Positions 39,453-50,382 are shown, counted from the first letter of the stretch. The stretch: DNA of 53,880 bases from Candidatus Rhodoferax odensensis (GCA_016718405.1 JADKDJ010000001.1:1-53880), one strand, 5' to 3'. Notes: a model not told the origin generated them from the letters alone. Numbers and translations: made by a program.

Positions 39453-41389
39453 CAGGCGGCGGCAGCTTCGGTGGCCAGGGGTTGAGCGGGCGCGATGCCG
39501 GCATCGACCACATTGCGCAAGAAGGCCTCAAACATCATCAGTGTCCACAGCGGTGCGCTGTAGTCGCGCGCGCCGCTCTGGTGGGCATCAATCAGGTGCT
39601 CCAGGTACTCGCGGTTGAACCAGCCGGTGTCGGCCAGGCGCTGACCCAGCACGGCATCACGCACGCGCTGCTTCAGCGGCCCGCGGAACCACTTGGCCAG
39701 CGGTACCGAGAAACCCATCTTGGGGCGGTAGAGGATGTCGTTGGGCAGCAGCGGCTCCATGGCCTTCTTGAGCAGGTACTTGCCCTCCTGGCCGCGAATC
39801 TTGAGCGAGGGCGGCAGCGTGGCCAGCCACTCGACCAGCTCGTGGTCCATCAGCGGCTCGCGCACCTCGAGCGAGTGGGCCATGCTGGCGCGATCGACCT
39901 TGGTGTTGATGTCGCCGATGAGGTAGGTCTTGAGATCGAGGTACTGGATCAGTGCCAGGGGCTCGTCGGTCTGGCGCGCGCCGCATGGCGGTTGAACACC
40001 TCGAGCGCGTTGTAGCCGGCCAGCTCGGTCTTGAACTGGCTGCTGAACAACTGCTCGCGCATGGGGCCGCGCAGGATGGAAACCGAATGAAAGTAGGCCA
40101 CGACCGAGCTGCGCGCCATGCCCTCGAAGGTGGTCTTGGCACGGAAGATCCGCGGCGCCCAGTCGGCCTTGGGGTAGACGCGGCCCAGCAGGCCAAACAG
40201 CGGCTTGCGCAGGCCCTCTGGCAGCGCCGAGCGCATGCGCTCTTCCATCAGGTGCAGGCGGTAGCGGCGGTAGCCACCGAACATCTCGTCGCCACCGTCG
40301 CCCGACAAGGCCACGGTGACATGCTTGCGCGCCAGCTCGCAGACGCGGTAGGTGGGGATGGCCGAGCTGTCGGCATAGGGCTCGTCGTACAGGCGGGCCA
40401 GGGTGTCGATCAGATCAAAGTCGTCGCTGCCCACCACCTCGAGGTGGTGGTTGGTCTTGTAGCGCTCGGCCACGGTCTGCGCAAAGGCGGACTCGTTGAA
40501 CTCGGGCACATCAAAGCCGATGGAGCAGGTGTTGACCGGCGCGCTCTGCAAGCCGGCCATGGTGGCCACCACCGCGCTGGAATCGACCCCGCCGGACAGG
40601 AAGGCGCCCAGCGGCACCTCGGCGATCATGCGCAGGCGCACCGATTCGCGCAGGCGCCGGTTGAGCTCCTCGCAGGCCTGGGTGTCGTCCAGCGGGCTGG
40701 TGGCGTTGAAGTGCACGTCCCAATACTCTTCGAGCTCGGGCTTGGCATCGCCACGCCGCCAGGTGAGCGTGTGCGCGGGCGGCAGCTTGTTGGCCTGGCT
40801 GAACACGGTGCGCGGCTCGGCCACGTAGCCCAGCGCGAAATACTCCTCCACGGCCAGCGGGTCGAGATCGCGCCGCAGGCCGCCATGCGCGAGGATCGAT
40901 TTGAGCTCAGAGCCGAACAACAGGTGCCCGTCGTCCAGCGCCGCGTAGAACAGCGGCTTGACGGCCAGGCGGTCGCGCGCCATGAAGAAGGTCTGGCGGT
41001 TGCGGTCCCACAGCGCAAAGGCGAACATGCCGCGAAAGCGCTTGACACAGTCCTTGCCCCAGGACTCCCACGCGTGGACGATGACCTCGGTGTCGCTGCG
41101 CGTGTGGAAACATGCCCCAGCGCCTGCAACTCGGGGATCAGCGATTGGTAGTTGTAGATCTCGCCGTTGAACACCACCACCACCGAGCCGTCCTCGTTGA
41201 ACAGCGGCTGCTGGCCGGTGGCGATGTCGATGATGGACAGGCGGCGGTGGCCAAGACCCACGCCAGGCTCGAGGTGCAGGCTGCCCTCGTCGGGCCGCGG
41301 TGCCACTGCGAATCGTTCATGCGCTGCAACACCGCGCGATCGATCGCGCGCGCCGAGCGTGTGTCAAAGATGCCCGTGATACCGCACAT
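39452..41389 (-). CDS. Amidotransferase 1, exosortase A system-associated (TIGR03108 type), frameshifted
   Basis: ATG 41389 gives MCGITGIFDTRSARAIDRA with catalytic Cys2. WHRGPDEGSLH, GEIYNYQSLIPEL and GMFAFALWDRN complete the glutaminase domain. The synthetase half has GAFLSGGVDSSAVVATMA, SGDGGDEMFGGYRRY, RASMAHSLEVREPLMDHEL and YRPKMGFSVPLAKWF. Frame changes occur near 41300, 41110 and 39965. About 645 codons, the family norm. Together with the copy at 36287 and the truncated one at 17264 this makes three synthetase domains in one locus. Confidence 0.88.
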
Positions 41390-41619
41390 TTGGGAGCCAG
41401 TCTTGGATTCGTTGGCCTCGGCCCGGGCCATCGGCCCGCAGAGGAACGACTACCCTCACCTGCAGGACCGATGGCATGGTGACCTGGGATGGTAGGTGAA
41501 TTGCCCGCGCACTCTGCCCGCGACCGCAATCAATCGGTAAGGGGCATGACATCCAGCACAGAGTGGTGGCAGGCTGGGGCCGCCGCCTGGGCTGCCCGAC
41601 TCAACCTGCGGGGCCGGGA

Positions 41620-42792
41620 TCAGCGCGCCACAGGGGCACGCTGGCCAGTGCCGGTCATACAGGCCTTGATAGGCCGACACCATCGCGTCCAGGCTGAAGC
41701 GCTGCTCGGCGACGGCGCGCCCGCGCTCGCCCAGTGCCGCAGCGTGCAGGGGATCAGAGGCCATTTGCACCAGGCCCGCGGCCAGTGCCTGCACATCGCC
41801 CGGCGGCACGATGGCACCTGTCTCGCCGGCCTGCACCAGATCGGCATTGCCACCCACTGCCGTGGCCAGCACGGGCAAGCCACTGGCCATGGCCTCGAGA
41901 ATGGTGTTGGAGATGCCCTCGGCCAGCGAGGGCAGCACGAAGCCATCGAGCCCGCGCATGATCTGGGGCACGTCGGTGCGCTCACCGGGCAGCCAGGCCA
42001 GGTGGGCCACGCCCGCGCTGTCCAGAATGGCTTGTGCTTCAGCGCGCAAGGGGCCGTCGCCCACCATCACCAGGCGCAGACGCGCCCGCAGCGTGGGTTG
42101 CAGTTGCAGCGCGCGAACAAAGGCCTGCGCCAATGTGGTCTGCGCCTTCACCTGCTGCATTCGACCCACCGTGCCAGCAAGCCACAGGCCCGGCTCCGTG
42201 AAGGGCAGCCTGGAATGCTGTCGCGCGCGCCTGAAGCGGGTGGAAGCGCTTCGTGTCCACACCATTGCAGATCTCGGTGCGGCACTGTGGCTGGACGCCC
42301 ACTTTGTGCGTCATGTAGTCCGTCAAATCGCGGGACAGGGTCACGTAGTGGTGCACGAAAGGGGCGGTAGAGCCGCCGTATCCGCTGCTGGCGCACATTG
42401 CTGCCGTCCAGATCGTCCATGTCGCGCCCGTGCTCGCCATGGATGCGCACCGGCACGCCCGCCAGCATGGCCGGCACCTGGCACTCCAGCGCCGCGAGGT
42501 TGCGCGTGTGGACGATTGCCGGGCGGCGCTCGCGAAACAGCCGGTAGAGGCGTGGGTAGAGGCGCACCCCATGCCCGGGCGGCTTGTGCAGCGAGATGAA
42601 CTCAACGCCCTGGCGTTGAACCCGGGCCGCGAAGCCAGGCACCACCTCCGTCAACGCGACGACCGCGTGCCGGTAGGCATCGGCAGGCATGCGGTTGATC
42701 AGATTGACAACGCCGTTCTCAAGCCCGCCAGTGTCAAACCGGTAGACGATGTGAACCACCAACGGGCGCAGCGGAGGCCTGAGCGCACTCAT
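41620..42792 (-). CDS. Glycosyltransferase, PEP-CTERM/EpsH1 system-associated (TIGR03088 type), frameshifted
   Basis: ATG 42792 starts MSALRPPLRPLVVHIVYRF and continues DTGGLENGVVNLINR, diagnostic of this sugar transferase group. IHGEHGRDMDDLDG precedes a frame change near 42390 to HHYVTLSRDLTDYM and EICNGVDTKRFHP. A further change near 42225 leads to LWLAGTVGRMQ, VMVGDGPLRAEAQ and SLAEGISNTILEAMASGLPV. The end is probably near 41620 (APVAR stop) after another small shift; the open frame otherwise runs to 41456. Its start overlaps the SGNH gene stop. Confidence 0.83.
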
Positions 42793-43853
42793 CGAATGGC
42801 CGCCGCTGCCGCTTGGGCCACGAGCCGCACACCCAAGGCATTGAGGTGGCCGTCGTAGGGGCCAACATCCAGCGAGAGCATGGATGTCTTCCAGTGCTCG
42901 CGGTACAGGGCCTCTGCATCGATCACCACGGCGCCACGCGCGCGTGCGATCTCCATGAATTGGCCGCGCTCCAGGCTGATTTGCGCCGCTTGCGGATCGG
43001 CGTCGAGCGATACCGCCTTTCGCTGGCCATCGACCACGATGACCAGCTTGCGGACCTGGTGGGTTTGAACGCGATCAAAGAATGCCGTGGACACTGCGCG
43101 AACCATGGCCTCGCGCTCAGCGCGGTGAGTGTCGGCGTTCACAGCCGGCTCTGCGCTGGCAGCCTTTGAGGCGGGCTCGTGTGTTGGCGCGTCGGCGGCG
43201 AAGAGCTGGGCAGGCAGGCGTCGAACGTCCAGCTTGAGCTGCCCCACCAAATACTGCGCCAGTGCGGACTTGCTGATCAAACGCTTCAATGTTGACGCTG
43301 GGGCGAAAGTCTCCACACGTGGCTCCAGCTTCCGGGGAGCAAGGCAAGGCCCATGGACATTGCCCGAACCGCACAGGGACTGCCGCACATCGCCGGCCTC
43401 CATGAGGATGACGAAATCGCGCACTGCCAAGCGGGTGCTGGCCAACCGAATCCGCTCGGCATAGTCCAACAGCGCGGACCCAGGGGCACCCAAGGCATAG
43501 ACCGCTCGCTCATCCTTGAGCGCCCGTGCCAACTGCGCGCCCGGCCGGTCGGCAGCACCCAGCATCGAGGCCTCGACATAGCTGTCACCGATGAACGCGA
43601 CCGCCTGCGGATCGGGCACGAAATCGATCTCGCTGGCGAAACCAAAATTGTTGGCCCTGAGCGTTTGGGCGTTGCGCAGATCCCATCCCGTCGCCATGTG
43701 CCAGCGGTGGCCTGGCGGGTAGCTGAGCACCTGCGGATCCATGTAGTAGTCACGCGCAGTGGCACTGGACACCGGCAATGCCTGGAGCACGAGCTCGCAG
43801 GCCAGCAGTGCGCCAGCCATTCCGAACAAGACACTCAACAGGCGGCTGTGCAT
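42789..43853 (-). CDS. AlgJ/AlgX-like SGNH acetyltransferase/esterase
   Basis: An intact 354-residue protein from ATG 43853, which overlaps the MBOAT stop (TGATG). It has an N-terminal signal anchor (LLSVLFGMAGALLACELVL), the SGNH block I VAFIGDSYVEASMLG (Ser91) and a C-terminal YDGHLNALG (Asp334, His336), the D-x-H layout seen in AlgX/AlgJ-type O-acetylation proteins. A variable Ala/Glu-rich region lies in between. Coupled to an AlgI-like MBOAT, it should complete periplasmic transfer of acetyl groups to the nascent polysaccharide. Confidence 0.8.
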   Translation of the reverse strand: MHSRLLSVLFGMAGALLACELVLQALPVSSATARDYYMDPQVLSYPPGHRWHMATGWDLRNAQTLRANNFGFASEIDFVPDPQAVAFIGDSYVEASMLGAADRPGAQLARALKDERAVYALGAPGSALLDYAERIRLASTRLAVRDFVILMEAGDVRQSLCGSGNVHGPCLAPRKLEPRVETFAPASTLKRLISKSALAQYLVGQLKLDVRRLPAQLFAADAPTHEPASKAASAEPAVNADTHRAEREAMVRAVSTAFFDRVQTHQVRKLVIVVDGQRKAVSLDADPQAAQISLERGQFMEIARARGAVVIDAEALYREHWKTSMLSLDVGPYDGHLNALGVRLVAQAAAAAIR

Positions 43854-45340
43854 CAGAAATTGAAGTAGATGAACGCGCTCACGGTGGATCGGGTGACGTT
43901 CACCACGAGCAGCATCGCCACCAGGGTGAGCGCCGCGCCCGTCGTTGCGGACCGCAGAGCCGTCGGCTGCACGAATCGGTCCGACAGCCACTGCACGATG
44001 CGGTTGCTGTTGGGCGCAAAGAGCGCCGCCAAACCCAAGGCCAAGCACCAGATGGCCCCCGCTTGCAGATGCAAGCCTTGGTTCCAAAAATGAGCTGGTG
44101 CCTGTTGGGCCGCGCCCGGCCAACTGAACATGGCATGGATGATTTGCATCGCGCCCGACAGGGTCTCGGCGCGGAAGAAAACCCAGGCCACCACGACCGC
44201 GCCCAATGTCAGCGCCCAGCTTGCCCCGCCGTAGATGTGCGAAGCCTCCCACCGGGTGCGGCGCGCCTCACCGAGCACGGCACGGAAGCCGTGGTTGATC
44301 ATCAGGTAGGCGCCATGCAAGGCTCCCCAGACAACAAAGGACCAACTCGCGCCGTGCCACAGGCCGCCCAGCACCATGGTGGTCGCCAAGTTGAGATAGC
44401 GGCGCACAGGCCCACCCCGGTTGCCGCCGAGCGGAATGTAAAGGTAGTCCCGCATGAAGTTCGACAGCGAGATGTGCCAGCGGCGCCAGAAGTCTGAGAT
44501 GTTTCGCGCCTGGTAGGGCGAGTTGAAGTTGAACGGCAAGCGCACGTTGAACAGCAAGGACAAACCGACAGCCATGTCGGAGTAACCCGAAAAGTCGAAA
44601 TACAACTGCAAGGTGTAGGCCGTTGCACCCAGCCAAGCCTCGCCCGGCGTGAGCATGGCCGCCGATGCCCCCGGGCTGAAAACCGCGTCGGCATAAGGTG
44701 CAATGCCATCGGCCAGAACCACCTTCTTGAACAGGCCGATGGTCAGCATGGCAAGGCCGGCCGCGATGTTCTCGCCCCTTGGGCGGTAGATGGCTGGATC
44801 TGCGAACTGCGGCATCATTTGCGAGTGATGCAGCACCGGGCCGGCGATCAGGTGCGGAAAGTAAGTGACGAACAGGCCATAGTGGACGGGGTTGACCTCG
44901 CGCACCTTGCCCTCGTAGGAGTCAACCAGGAACGCAATCTGAGTGAAGCTGTAGAACGAGATGCCGATCGGCAACAGGATTCGGCCCAATTGCCACTCAA
45001 AGCCCAACACCGCGTTGAGGTTGTCGACAAAAAAGTTGGCGTACTTGTAGTAGCCCAGCAAACCCAAGTTGAACACGATCCCGAGCGTCAACCAGGTCTT
45101 GGCCCTGGCCCGGTTGTGAGCTTGCAATGCCCCGACGATGCGACCACCCGCCCAGAAGTTGACCACCATGGACGCCACCAGCAACAGCGTCAGTGCCGGC
45201 ATCCAATGGCCGTAGAAGAAGAGCGACGCCAGAAGCAGCCAAGCCGCAGCCGCCGCGTGCGAGCGGCGCCCCAGCAGGAAGTAGACGGCCAGCGTGATCG
45301 GCAGGAACGCCAGGAGAAACGCGCCGGTGGTGAACAGCAT
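43853..45340 (-). CDS. MBOAT-family O-acyltransferase (AlgI-like)
   Basis: An intact 495-residue polytopic protein with about 10-12 hydrophobic spans. MLFTTGAFLLAFLPITLAVY is a typical AlgI N-terminus. The conserved catalytic regions are ISDFWRRWHISLSNFMRDY (His289) and VLGGLWHGASWSF (His329). It probably moves acetyl groups across the membrane for the downstream SGNH partner, as in alginate O-acetylation. Transcription is leftward with TviB upstream (57-base gap). Confidence 0.9.
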   Translation of the reverse strand: MLFTTGAFLLAFLPITLAVYFLLGRRSHAAAAAWLLLASLFFYGHWMPALTLLLVASMVVNFWAGGRIVGALQAHNRARAKTWLTLGIVFNLGLLGYYKYANFFVDNLNAVLGFEWQLGRILLPIGISFYSFTQIAFLVDSYEGKVREVNPVHYGLFVTYFPHLIAGPVLHHSQMMPQFADPAIYRPRGENIAAGLAMLTIGLFKKVVLADGIAPYADAVFSPGASAAMLTPGEAWLGATAYTLQLYFDFSGYSDMAVGLSLLFNVRLPFNFNSPYQARNISDFWRRWHISLSNFMRDYLYIPLGGNRGGPVRRYLNLATTMVLGGLWHGASWSFVVWGALHGAYLMINHGFRAVLGEARRTRWEASHIYGGASWALTLGAVVVAWVFFRAETLSGAMQIIHAMFSWPGAAQQAPAHFWNQGLHLQAGAIWCLALGLAALFAPNSNRIVQWLSDRFVQPTALRSATTGAALTLVAMLLVVNVTRSTVSAFIYFNF

Positions 45341-45396
45341 GAGGCCGCGCGATCAACGAATGGGGCGGTGGCCCACTGTGTGGGAGGTCTGCGCTA

Positions 45397-46677
45397 TCAA
45401 AGCCGCCAGACGCGATAGCCCGCGATGCGCAGCGCTTCAGGGTCGAAGGCCGCCTTCACGTCGATGAAGGCGCCGCCCTTGACCAGCTTGCGGCCCAGCT
45501 CTTCCACGCTCAAGCCAGCGTACTCTTTGTGCGCCACGGCGGCCACGATGGCATCTGCCCGCGGCATCTCGCCCCAGGGCAGCAGGCGCACACCGTACTC
45601 GTGCATGGCCTCCTCAACCTCGGCCTGCGGGTCGGTGACGAACACCTCCACGCCGTAGGTCTTGAGCTCGTTGATGATGTCGATGACCTTGCTGTTGCGC
45701 AGATCGCCGCAGTTCTCTTTGAAGGTGAGGCCCAGCACGTTGACGCGGGCGCCCTTGATGTAGCTGCCGGAAGCGATCATGTGCTTGATCGTCTGCTCGG
45801 CGATGAACTTGCCCATGCTGTCGTTGATGCGCCGGCCGGCCAGGATGACCTGCGGGTGGTAGCCCAGCATCTCGGCCTTGTGGGTGAGGTAGTACGGGTC
45901 CACGCCGATGCAGTGGCCGCCCACCAGGCCGGGCTTGAACTTCAGGAAGTTCCACTTGGTGCCGGCGGCCTCCAGCACCTCGGACGTGTCGATGCCCATC
46001 TTGTCGAAGATGATGGCCAGCTCGTTCATCAGCGCGATGTTCAGATCGCGCTGGGTGTTCTCGATCACCTTGGCGGCCTCGGCCGCCTTGATGCTGGACG
46101 CGCGGTGCACGCCGGGCACGATGATCTTCTCGTAGACCTCGGCCACCTTGTCCAGCGTCTCGGGCGTGTCGCCGGAGACGATCTTGAGGATCTTGGTGAG
46201 CGTGTGCTCCTTGTCGCCGGGGTTGATGCGCTCGGGCGAGTAGCCGACGAAGAAGTCCTGCTTCCATTGCAGGCCGGACTCGCGCTCGAGCACGGGGATG
46301 CACACGTCCTCGGTGGCGCCGGGGTACACCGTGGATTCGTACACCACGATGGCGCCCTTCTTCATGTGGCGGCCCACGCTGGTGGACGCGCCCACCAGCG
46401 GGCGGAAGTCAGGGATGTGCGCGTCGTCCACGGGCGTGGGCACGGCCACGATGATGATGTCGGCCTCGGCCAGGGCCTTGCCGTCGGACGTGTAGATGGC
46501 TTGTTTGGCGAGCGCCAGCTCTTCGTCGGGCAACTCGCGCGACGGATCGACGCCGCGCAGGCACGAGGCCACCTTGGCCTCGGAGATATCAAAGCCGATG
46601 GTGCGCATCTGCTTGCCAAATGCCACCACCAGCGGCAAACCCACGTAGCCCAGGCCAATCACAGCGACCGTCGTCAT
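45397..46677 (-). CDS. tviB: UDP-N-acetyl-hexosamine 6-dehydrogenase (TviB/VipA/WbpO type)
   Basis: An intact protein of about 426 residues. I prefer ATG 46677 (MTTVAVIGLGYVGLPLVVAF) because AGGA lies eight bases upstream; ATG 46686 adds three residues. The NAD motif is GLGYVG. VAVPTPVDDAHIPDFRPL and ESTVYPGATEDVCIPVLE are typical of the Vi-antigen/WbpO group, with catalytic Cys in GLVGGHCIGVDPYYL. The product would be UDP-GlcNAcA or UDP-GalNAcA, a natural acceptor for the amidotransferases that form uronamides. It is one of the cleanest genes of the locus. Confidence 0.9.
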   Translation of the reverse strand: MTTVAVIGLGYVGLPLVVAFGKQMRTIGFDISEAKVASCLRGVDPSRELPDEELALAKQAIYTSDGKALAEADIIIVAVPTPVDDAHIPDFRPLVGASTSVGRHMKKGAIVVYESTVYPGATEDVCIPVLERESGLQWKQDFFVGYSPERINPGDKEHTLTKILKIVSGDTPETLDKVAEVYEKIIVPGVHRASSIKAAEAAKVIENTQRDLNIALMNELAIIFDKMGIDTSEVLEAAGTKWNFLKFKPGLVGGHCIGVDPYYLTHKAEMLGYHPQVILAGRRINDSMGKFIAEQTIKHMIASGSYIKGARVNVLGLTFKENCGDLRNSKVIDIINELKTYGVEVFVTDPQAEVEEAMHEYGVRLLPWGEMPRADAIVAAVAHKEYAGLSVEELGRKLVKGGAFIDVKAAFDPEALRIAGYRVWRL

Positions 46678-46792
46678 CGAAACCATCCTGCATTTTGCAA
46701 AGAGCAGTATCTTCGCCTTTGAACAGGCACAGAGCCGCCAAAGGCCAGACCTTGGTGCGAGGATCCCGCGAACATTTGCACGCCACGCGCGA

Positions 46793-47749
46793 TCAGGTGG
46801 CCCACAGGTTGCGCATCATGCGCAGGCCAAATCGCTTGCGCTCGCGATCCCACGGCGAAAACCGAGGCAATTGAAAGCAGTCGGTGCCAGCGCGAGCGGC
46901 TCCCCAGGTGGTACTGACAGCAGCGTCAAAACCCAACTCACGCACCTGGCGCACATTGTCTGGCGTGTAGTCGTGGCCCGGCCTGCCGTTTGGGTAGGCA
47001 AACAACCCGACGCGCTCACCCAAGATGGCCTGCAACACCTCACGGCTCTCGGCAATCTCCTGCCTTGCCTCACTCAAGGGCAGACTGGCCAGGATGGGGT
47101 GCGTCACGGTGTGTGCCCCAATCTGCATGCCGCCGCCGTGCAGGGCGCGCACTTGCTCGGTTGACATCATCAGGTCCGAAGGCAAAGCCGCAGCGGCTGT
47201 GTCGGCGACGGCCTGCACGAGTGCTTGTCGCTCGACCGGATGCTTGTGCTTGATGGCGCCAATCAGCTTCGCGATGGCCGCTCGACGCTGATCAAGCGAT
47301 TTCAACTCAAGCTCGCCCAGACCGTCCACCCCGATGGAACGAAGATCCAAGGCGTCCTTGGTGGTTCTGCGGATCGATTCGATGATGGTGTCGTTCCACA
47401 TCCGTCCGCCGTTCAGAAAGCCGGTCGCCACAAAGATGGTGGCCGTCAAACCGTGCCGCTGCAGGATGGGCATGGCCACATCGTGGTTGTCGGCGTAGCC
47501 ATCGTCGAACGTGATGCTCAGTGCCCGCGCGGGCAAGGTGCCGCTCACTTGCCGAGCAGCGGCTTCATGCAAGGGCAAGACCGTGAACATTGAATCTGCC
47601 CACTCACAGATCCGATCAAATTCGCCGGCCTCCACTTCGCCAGGAAACAGTGGGTCACGCTCCCGCAGCACCCGATGAAATATGAGGATGGACAGGCGCG
47701 CGCGCGGGCCGGCCGGCGATAACAGCGAAAGTGGCAATTGAAACAACAT
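46793..47749 (-). CDS. Polysaccharide deacetylase (CE4/NodB-like)
   Basis: An intact 318-residue protein from ATG 47749 (MLFQLPLSLLSPAGPRARL). ILIFHRVLRERDPL and LSITFDDGYADNHD carry the CE4 motif 1 (catalytic Asp and metal Asp), and IGAHTVTHPILA carries the metal-binding HxxxH. FAYPNGRPGHDYT is motif 3. No signal peptide is evident, so a cytoplasmic or membrane-associated site is possible. It lies immediately after exosortase A (7 bases), a common arrangement in XrtA loci. The activity would be N-deacetylation of hexosamines in the polymer or its precursor. Confidence 0.88.
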   Translation of the reverse strand: MLFQLPLSLLSPAGPRARLSILIFHRVLRERDPLFPGEVEAGEFDRICEWADSMFTVLPLHEAAARQVSGTLPARALSITFDDGYADNHDVAMPILQRHGLTATIFVATGFLNGGRMWNDTIIESIRRTTKDALDLRSIGVDGLGELELKSLDQRRAAIAKLIGAIKHKHPVERQALVQAVADTAAAALPSDLMMSTEQVRALHGGGMQIGAHTVTHPILASLPLSEARQEIAESREVLQAILGERVGLFAYPNGRPGHDYTPDNVRQVRELGFDAAVSTTWGAARAGTDCFQLPRFSPWDRERKRFGLRMMRNLWAT

Positions 47750-47756
47750 GGCGCAT

Positions 47757-49328
47757 TCAGTTCGTGCCGTCGCGGGCCGCCCGGAGGCGAGCCTCAATCG
47801 GGCCACGGTTGTCGTGCCAGAAGGCCTTGAGGGCCCTCTCCGCACCACCGGCCTCGTCGTCCAGGGCATACATCAACACGGCGGCACCATCATCGCCGCG
47901 GCCGGCCAAGCGCGAACGGGCGGTCCACCACTTCGCCATCAGGTCGCTGGCGGTCCACTCACCGTCCACCCAGTAGACAAGCCACACCTTCAAGCGATCC
48001 CGTGCTGGCTTGAGCGACTGCTCGGCGCCGAGCGCGTTGATCTCGCGAACGGTGGTTGGCGTCATGCCGGTGGGGCCGTCAATTCGTCGATTCAGGGTGC
48101 TCGTGTGATTCCAGCCGAAATCGTCGGCTCGCAGAACAAAATTGACCGAGCTGACCAACTTGCTCTGGTCGCCCTGCTGTCTGTAATAGTAGGCAATCAG
48201 GCCAACGCTGTACGGCGATGCGGTGTAGGTTCGGCTTGCTGTCGCCACTGGACCCTTGTAGTCGGGCCTCCATGCTAGCGCCAGTGGCGGCGACGACACC
48301 CAGGCACCTCCGCCTGCCTCGGGCAGAGACAGCTGGACAGAGGGCATCGTTGGTTTGGCCCGATCCAATTGCATCAGGCCAATGCTCGGTACCGCAGCCA
48401 ACAAGGCGACCAAGGCGGCTGACGCCCACACGGGCCCGCCCACCAAAGCTGCGCTGCCATTGGACAGCTGCGCGGGTTCGCCATGGCCAGGCGCAGCGGG
48501 TTCGGGCTCGGCCCACCGCGCACCGATGGTAAACAGGCCCATGATGACCACACCGAAAAAGACCCAGCCATACACGATGTGGTCCACGCCTGTCGCGATG
48601 ACGTTGTTGGACAGATGCCCCAACATCACGATCATGTAGGCACGCACCCAGTTCGCGAGGATGGGCAGCAACAATGACACCCCCATGAAGATGATCCTGC
48701 GCCTGGTGGACTGGTAGTTGAGGTAGGCAAACAGCGAGCCCACCATGAACGAGGCCATCAGATAGCGCACCCCGCTACAAGCCTCCACCACCGACCAGGA
48801 GCCTGTGGGGATCACGAAGCGCAAGCCCTCGCGAAAAACCGGCACACCGGACAAGCGCAGCGCGGCAACGGTGAAATCGGCTGTCCACTGCATCAGCACC
48901 GGCAGCGCAAACTCACCGATGGGGACCGCGAAGAACGCGAAGCAGAGCGGAAAAAGCAGTGTCAGAGCCACTTCGGTACCGAGGACCGCAGGCACCGTGA
49001 GTACCAGCATGGCCACGAGGCTCAGGTGCGTGAGCGCGTTGACCGCCATGAGTTCGCCGAACAGCCAAACCACAGCCAGCGCTGCGATGGGCAGAAGCAC
49101 CCAGTAAGCCGGCCTCGGCACCAGGCGCATCACCTCGTCACGTTTGCGCCAGGCCAGCCACATCACCATCGGCGGAACAAGGAAGGCGTGCGTGAAGGTC
49201 TCTGACCGCCACCAAAGCATGACCATGCCAGAGGCCGTGCCCCAAAGCAGACCAATGATGCACGCCATCGCCGCCACCAGGGGCAGCAAGGCTGCTGGCC
49301 AGCTTCGTTGCTCGGGTCGCAGGTTCAT
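47757..49328 (-). CDS. xrtA: Exosortase A with C-terminal EpsI domain
   Basis: An intact 523-residue membrane protein, the core enzyme of the locus. About eight N-terminal spans carry the cysteine-protease-like triad of exosortases: VVEACSGVRYLMASF (Cys184), NWVRAYMIV (Arg229) and TGVDHIVYGWVFFG (His250). From about residue 300 a soluble EpsI/DUF3485-type domain follows (WRPDYKGPVATASRTY), fused as usual for the XrtA subtype. It should cleave PEP-CTERM signals such as those of the proteins at 13230, 24138 and 27193. FemAB-like, deacetylase, WecB and ATPase genes upstream complete the canonical core. Confidence 0.95.
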   Translation of the reverse strand: MNLRPEQRSWPAALLPLVAAMACIIGLLWGTASGMVMLWWRSETFTHAFLVPPMVMWLAWRKRDEVMRLVPRPAYWVLLPIAALAVVWLFGELMAVNALTHLSLVAMLVLTVPAVLGTEVALTLLFPLCFAFFAVPIGEFALPVLMQWTADFTVAALRLSGVPVFREGLRFVIPTGSWSVVEACSGVRYLMASFMVGSLFAYLNYQSTRRRIIFMGVSLLLPILANWVRAYMIVMLGHLSNNVIATGVDHIVYGWVFFGVVIMGLFTIGARWAEPEPAAPGHGEPAQLSNGSAALVGGPVWASAALVALLAAVPSIGLMQLDRAKPTMPSVQLSLPEAGGGAWVSSPPLALAWRPDYKGPVATASRTYTASPYSVGLIAYYYRQQGDQSKLVSSVNFVLRADDFGWNHTSTLNRRIDGPTGMTPTTVREINALGAEQSLKPARDRLKVWLVYWVDGEWTASDLMAKWWTARSRLAGRGDDGAAVLMYALDDEAGGAERALKAFWHDNRGPIEARLRAARDGTN

Positions 49329-49330
49329 GC

Positions 49331-50382
49331 TTACCCCAGGCTGCGCACGATGAACGGCCCCAGCCAGTTGGCCAGGCCGATGGGCATGCGGCGCCAGGTC
49401 TCGATGAGCAGCTTGAACTTGGCGTTGTTGGGGTTGTTCTGCGGGATGCTGTCGCGCTTGTACAGGCAGTATTCGTAGTGCAGGGTCTGCGGCTCGAAGC
49501 CCCAGTTTTTCTTGAACGAGTACGAGCCCGTGCCTTGCTTGCTGCGGCCGTAGTCAAACACCTTCAGGCCCCGCGCGCAGGCGCGGCGCATCAGCTCCCA
49601 GTACTTGAAATCATTGCCCGCCAGATCGCGCGCGGCTTCGTCGTCGCCCGCGTAGAGGCAGCACTTCATCGCGGAAGTAAAAGCTCATCACGGTGGACAG
49701 CGGCTTGCCATCGGGGGCCAGCACGGTGAGCACTTCCGCAGTCGTCGCCAAACTCGTCGCGCAGCGCCTGAAAATAGCGCTTGGGCATGGCCGGCGTGCC
49801 GTGGCGGTGCACGTTGTCGGCATACAGCGCAAAGAAGCGCTCCACGCCCGGGTCGATCTCGGCCGTGAGGCCGTTCTTGATGCCCTTGCGCACCATGGCG
49901 CGCTGCTTGCGCGGGATGGCCAGCATGTTGGCCTCCTCTTCCGGCAGGATCTCCTTGCGAAAGGTGACGTAGAGGTCTTGCACCGGCCAATCATCATGCC
50001 GGCGCTGCACATTGCGCAGCTCGAGGTGCGGCACCCCCAGGCGGCGGGCCAGGGCCTGCGCGGCGTCCTCAAGCGCCTGGGCAGCCTCGGGCGTGCTGGC
50101 GGCCACGCCGCCATAGACGGCAAACGGCAGGCCGGTGAGCGAGCTGCCAAACAACAGGCTGCGCACGTGGGCCAGCGGTAACACGCCAGTGACGCGTCCG
50201 TCGGTCTCGGTGTAGAGGTAGTGCGTGTTGTGCCTGTAGACGTCGCGCAGGATGCGCTGCCAACCGGCGCGGTGAAAGAAGCTGGCCTGCGGGCAGGCCA
50301 TCACGAACTCGTCCCAGCGCTGTGCGGCGGTGCGGTCGTTCGGGTCCAGCGTATGAATGGTCAAGGGGGAAGTGGGGCTCAC
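49331..50382 (-). CDS. FemAB-related protein, PEP-CTERM system-associated (TIGR03019 type), frameshifted
   Basis: GTG 50382 starts MSPTSPLTIHTLDPNDR. The GNAT-like double domain of the FemAB family is visible: FFHRAGWQRILRDVYRHNT, LPFAVYGGVAAST, LELRNVQRRHDDWP and, after frame changes near 49735 and 49675, AGNDFKYWELMRRACARG and FDYGRSKQGTGSYSFKKNWG. About 350 codons. Relatives add amino acids to peptidoglycan precursors; in XrtA loci the acceptor is unknown. The start overlaps the deacetylase stop (GTGA) and the gene ends two bases before exosortase A. Confidence 0.88.

Noticed and set aside
45529..46722. Long plus-strand frame of about 397 codons opposite the TviB gene
   Set aside because: An antisense mirror of a highly conserved dehydrogenase; it is rich in Asp, His and Leu as expected of reversed high-GC codons.
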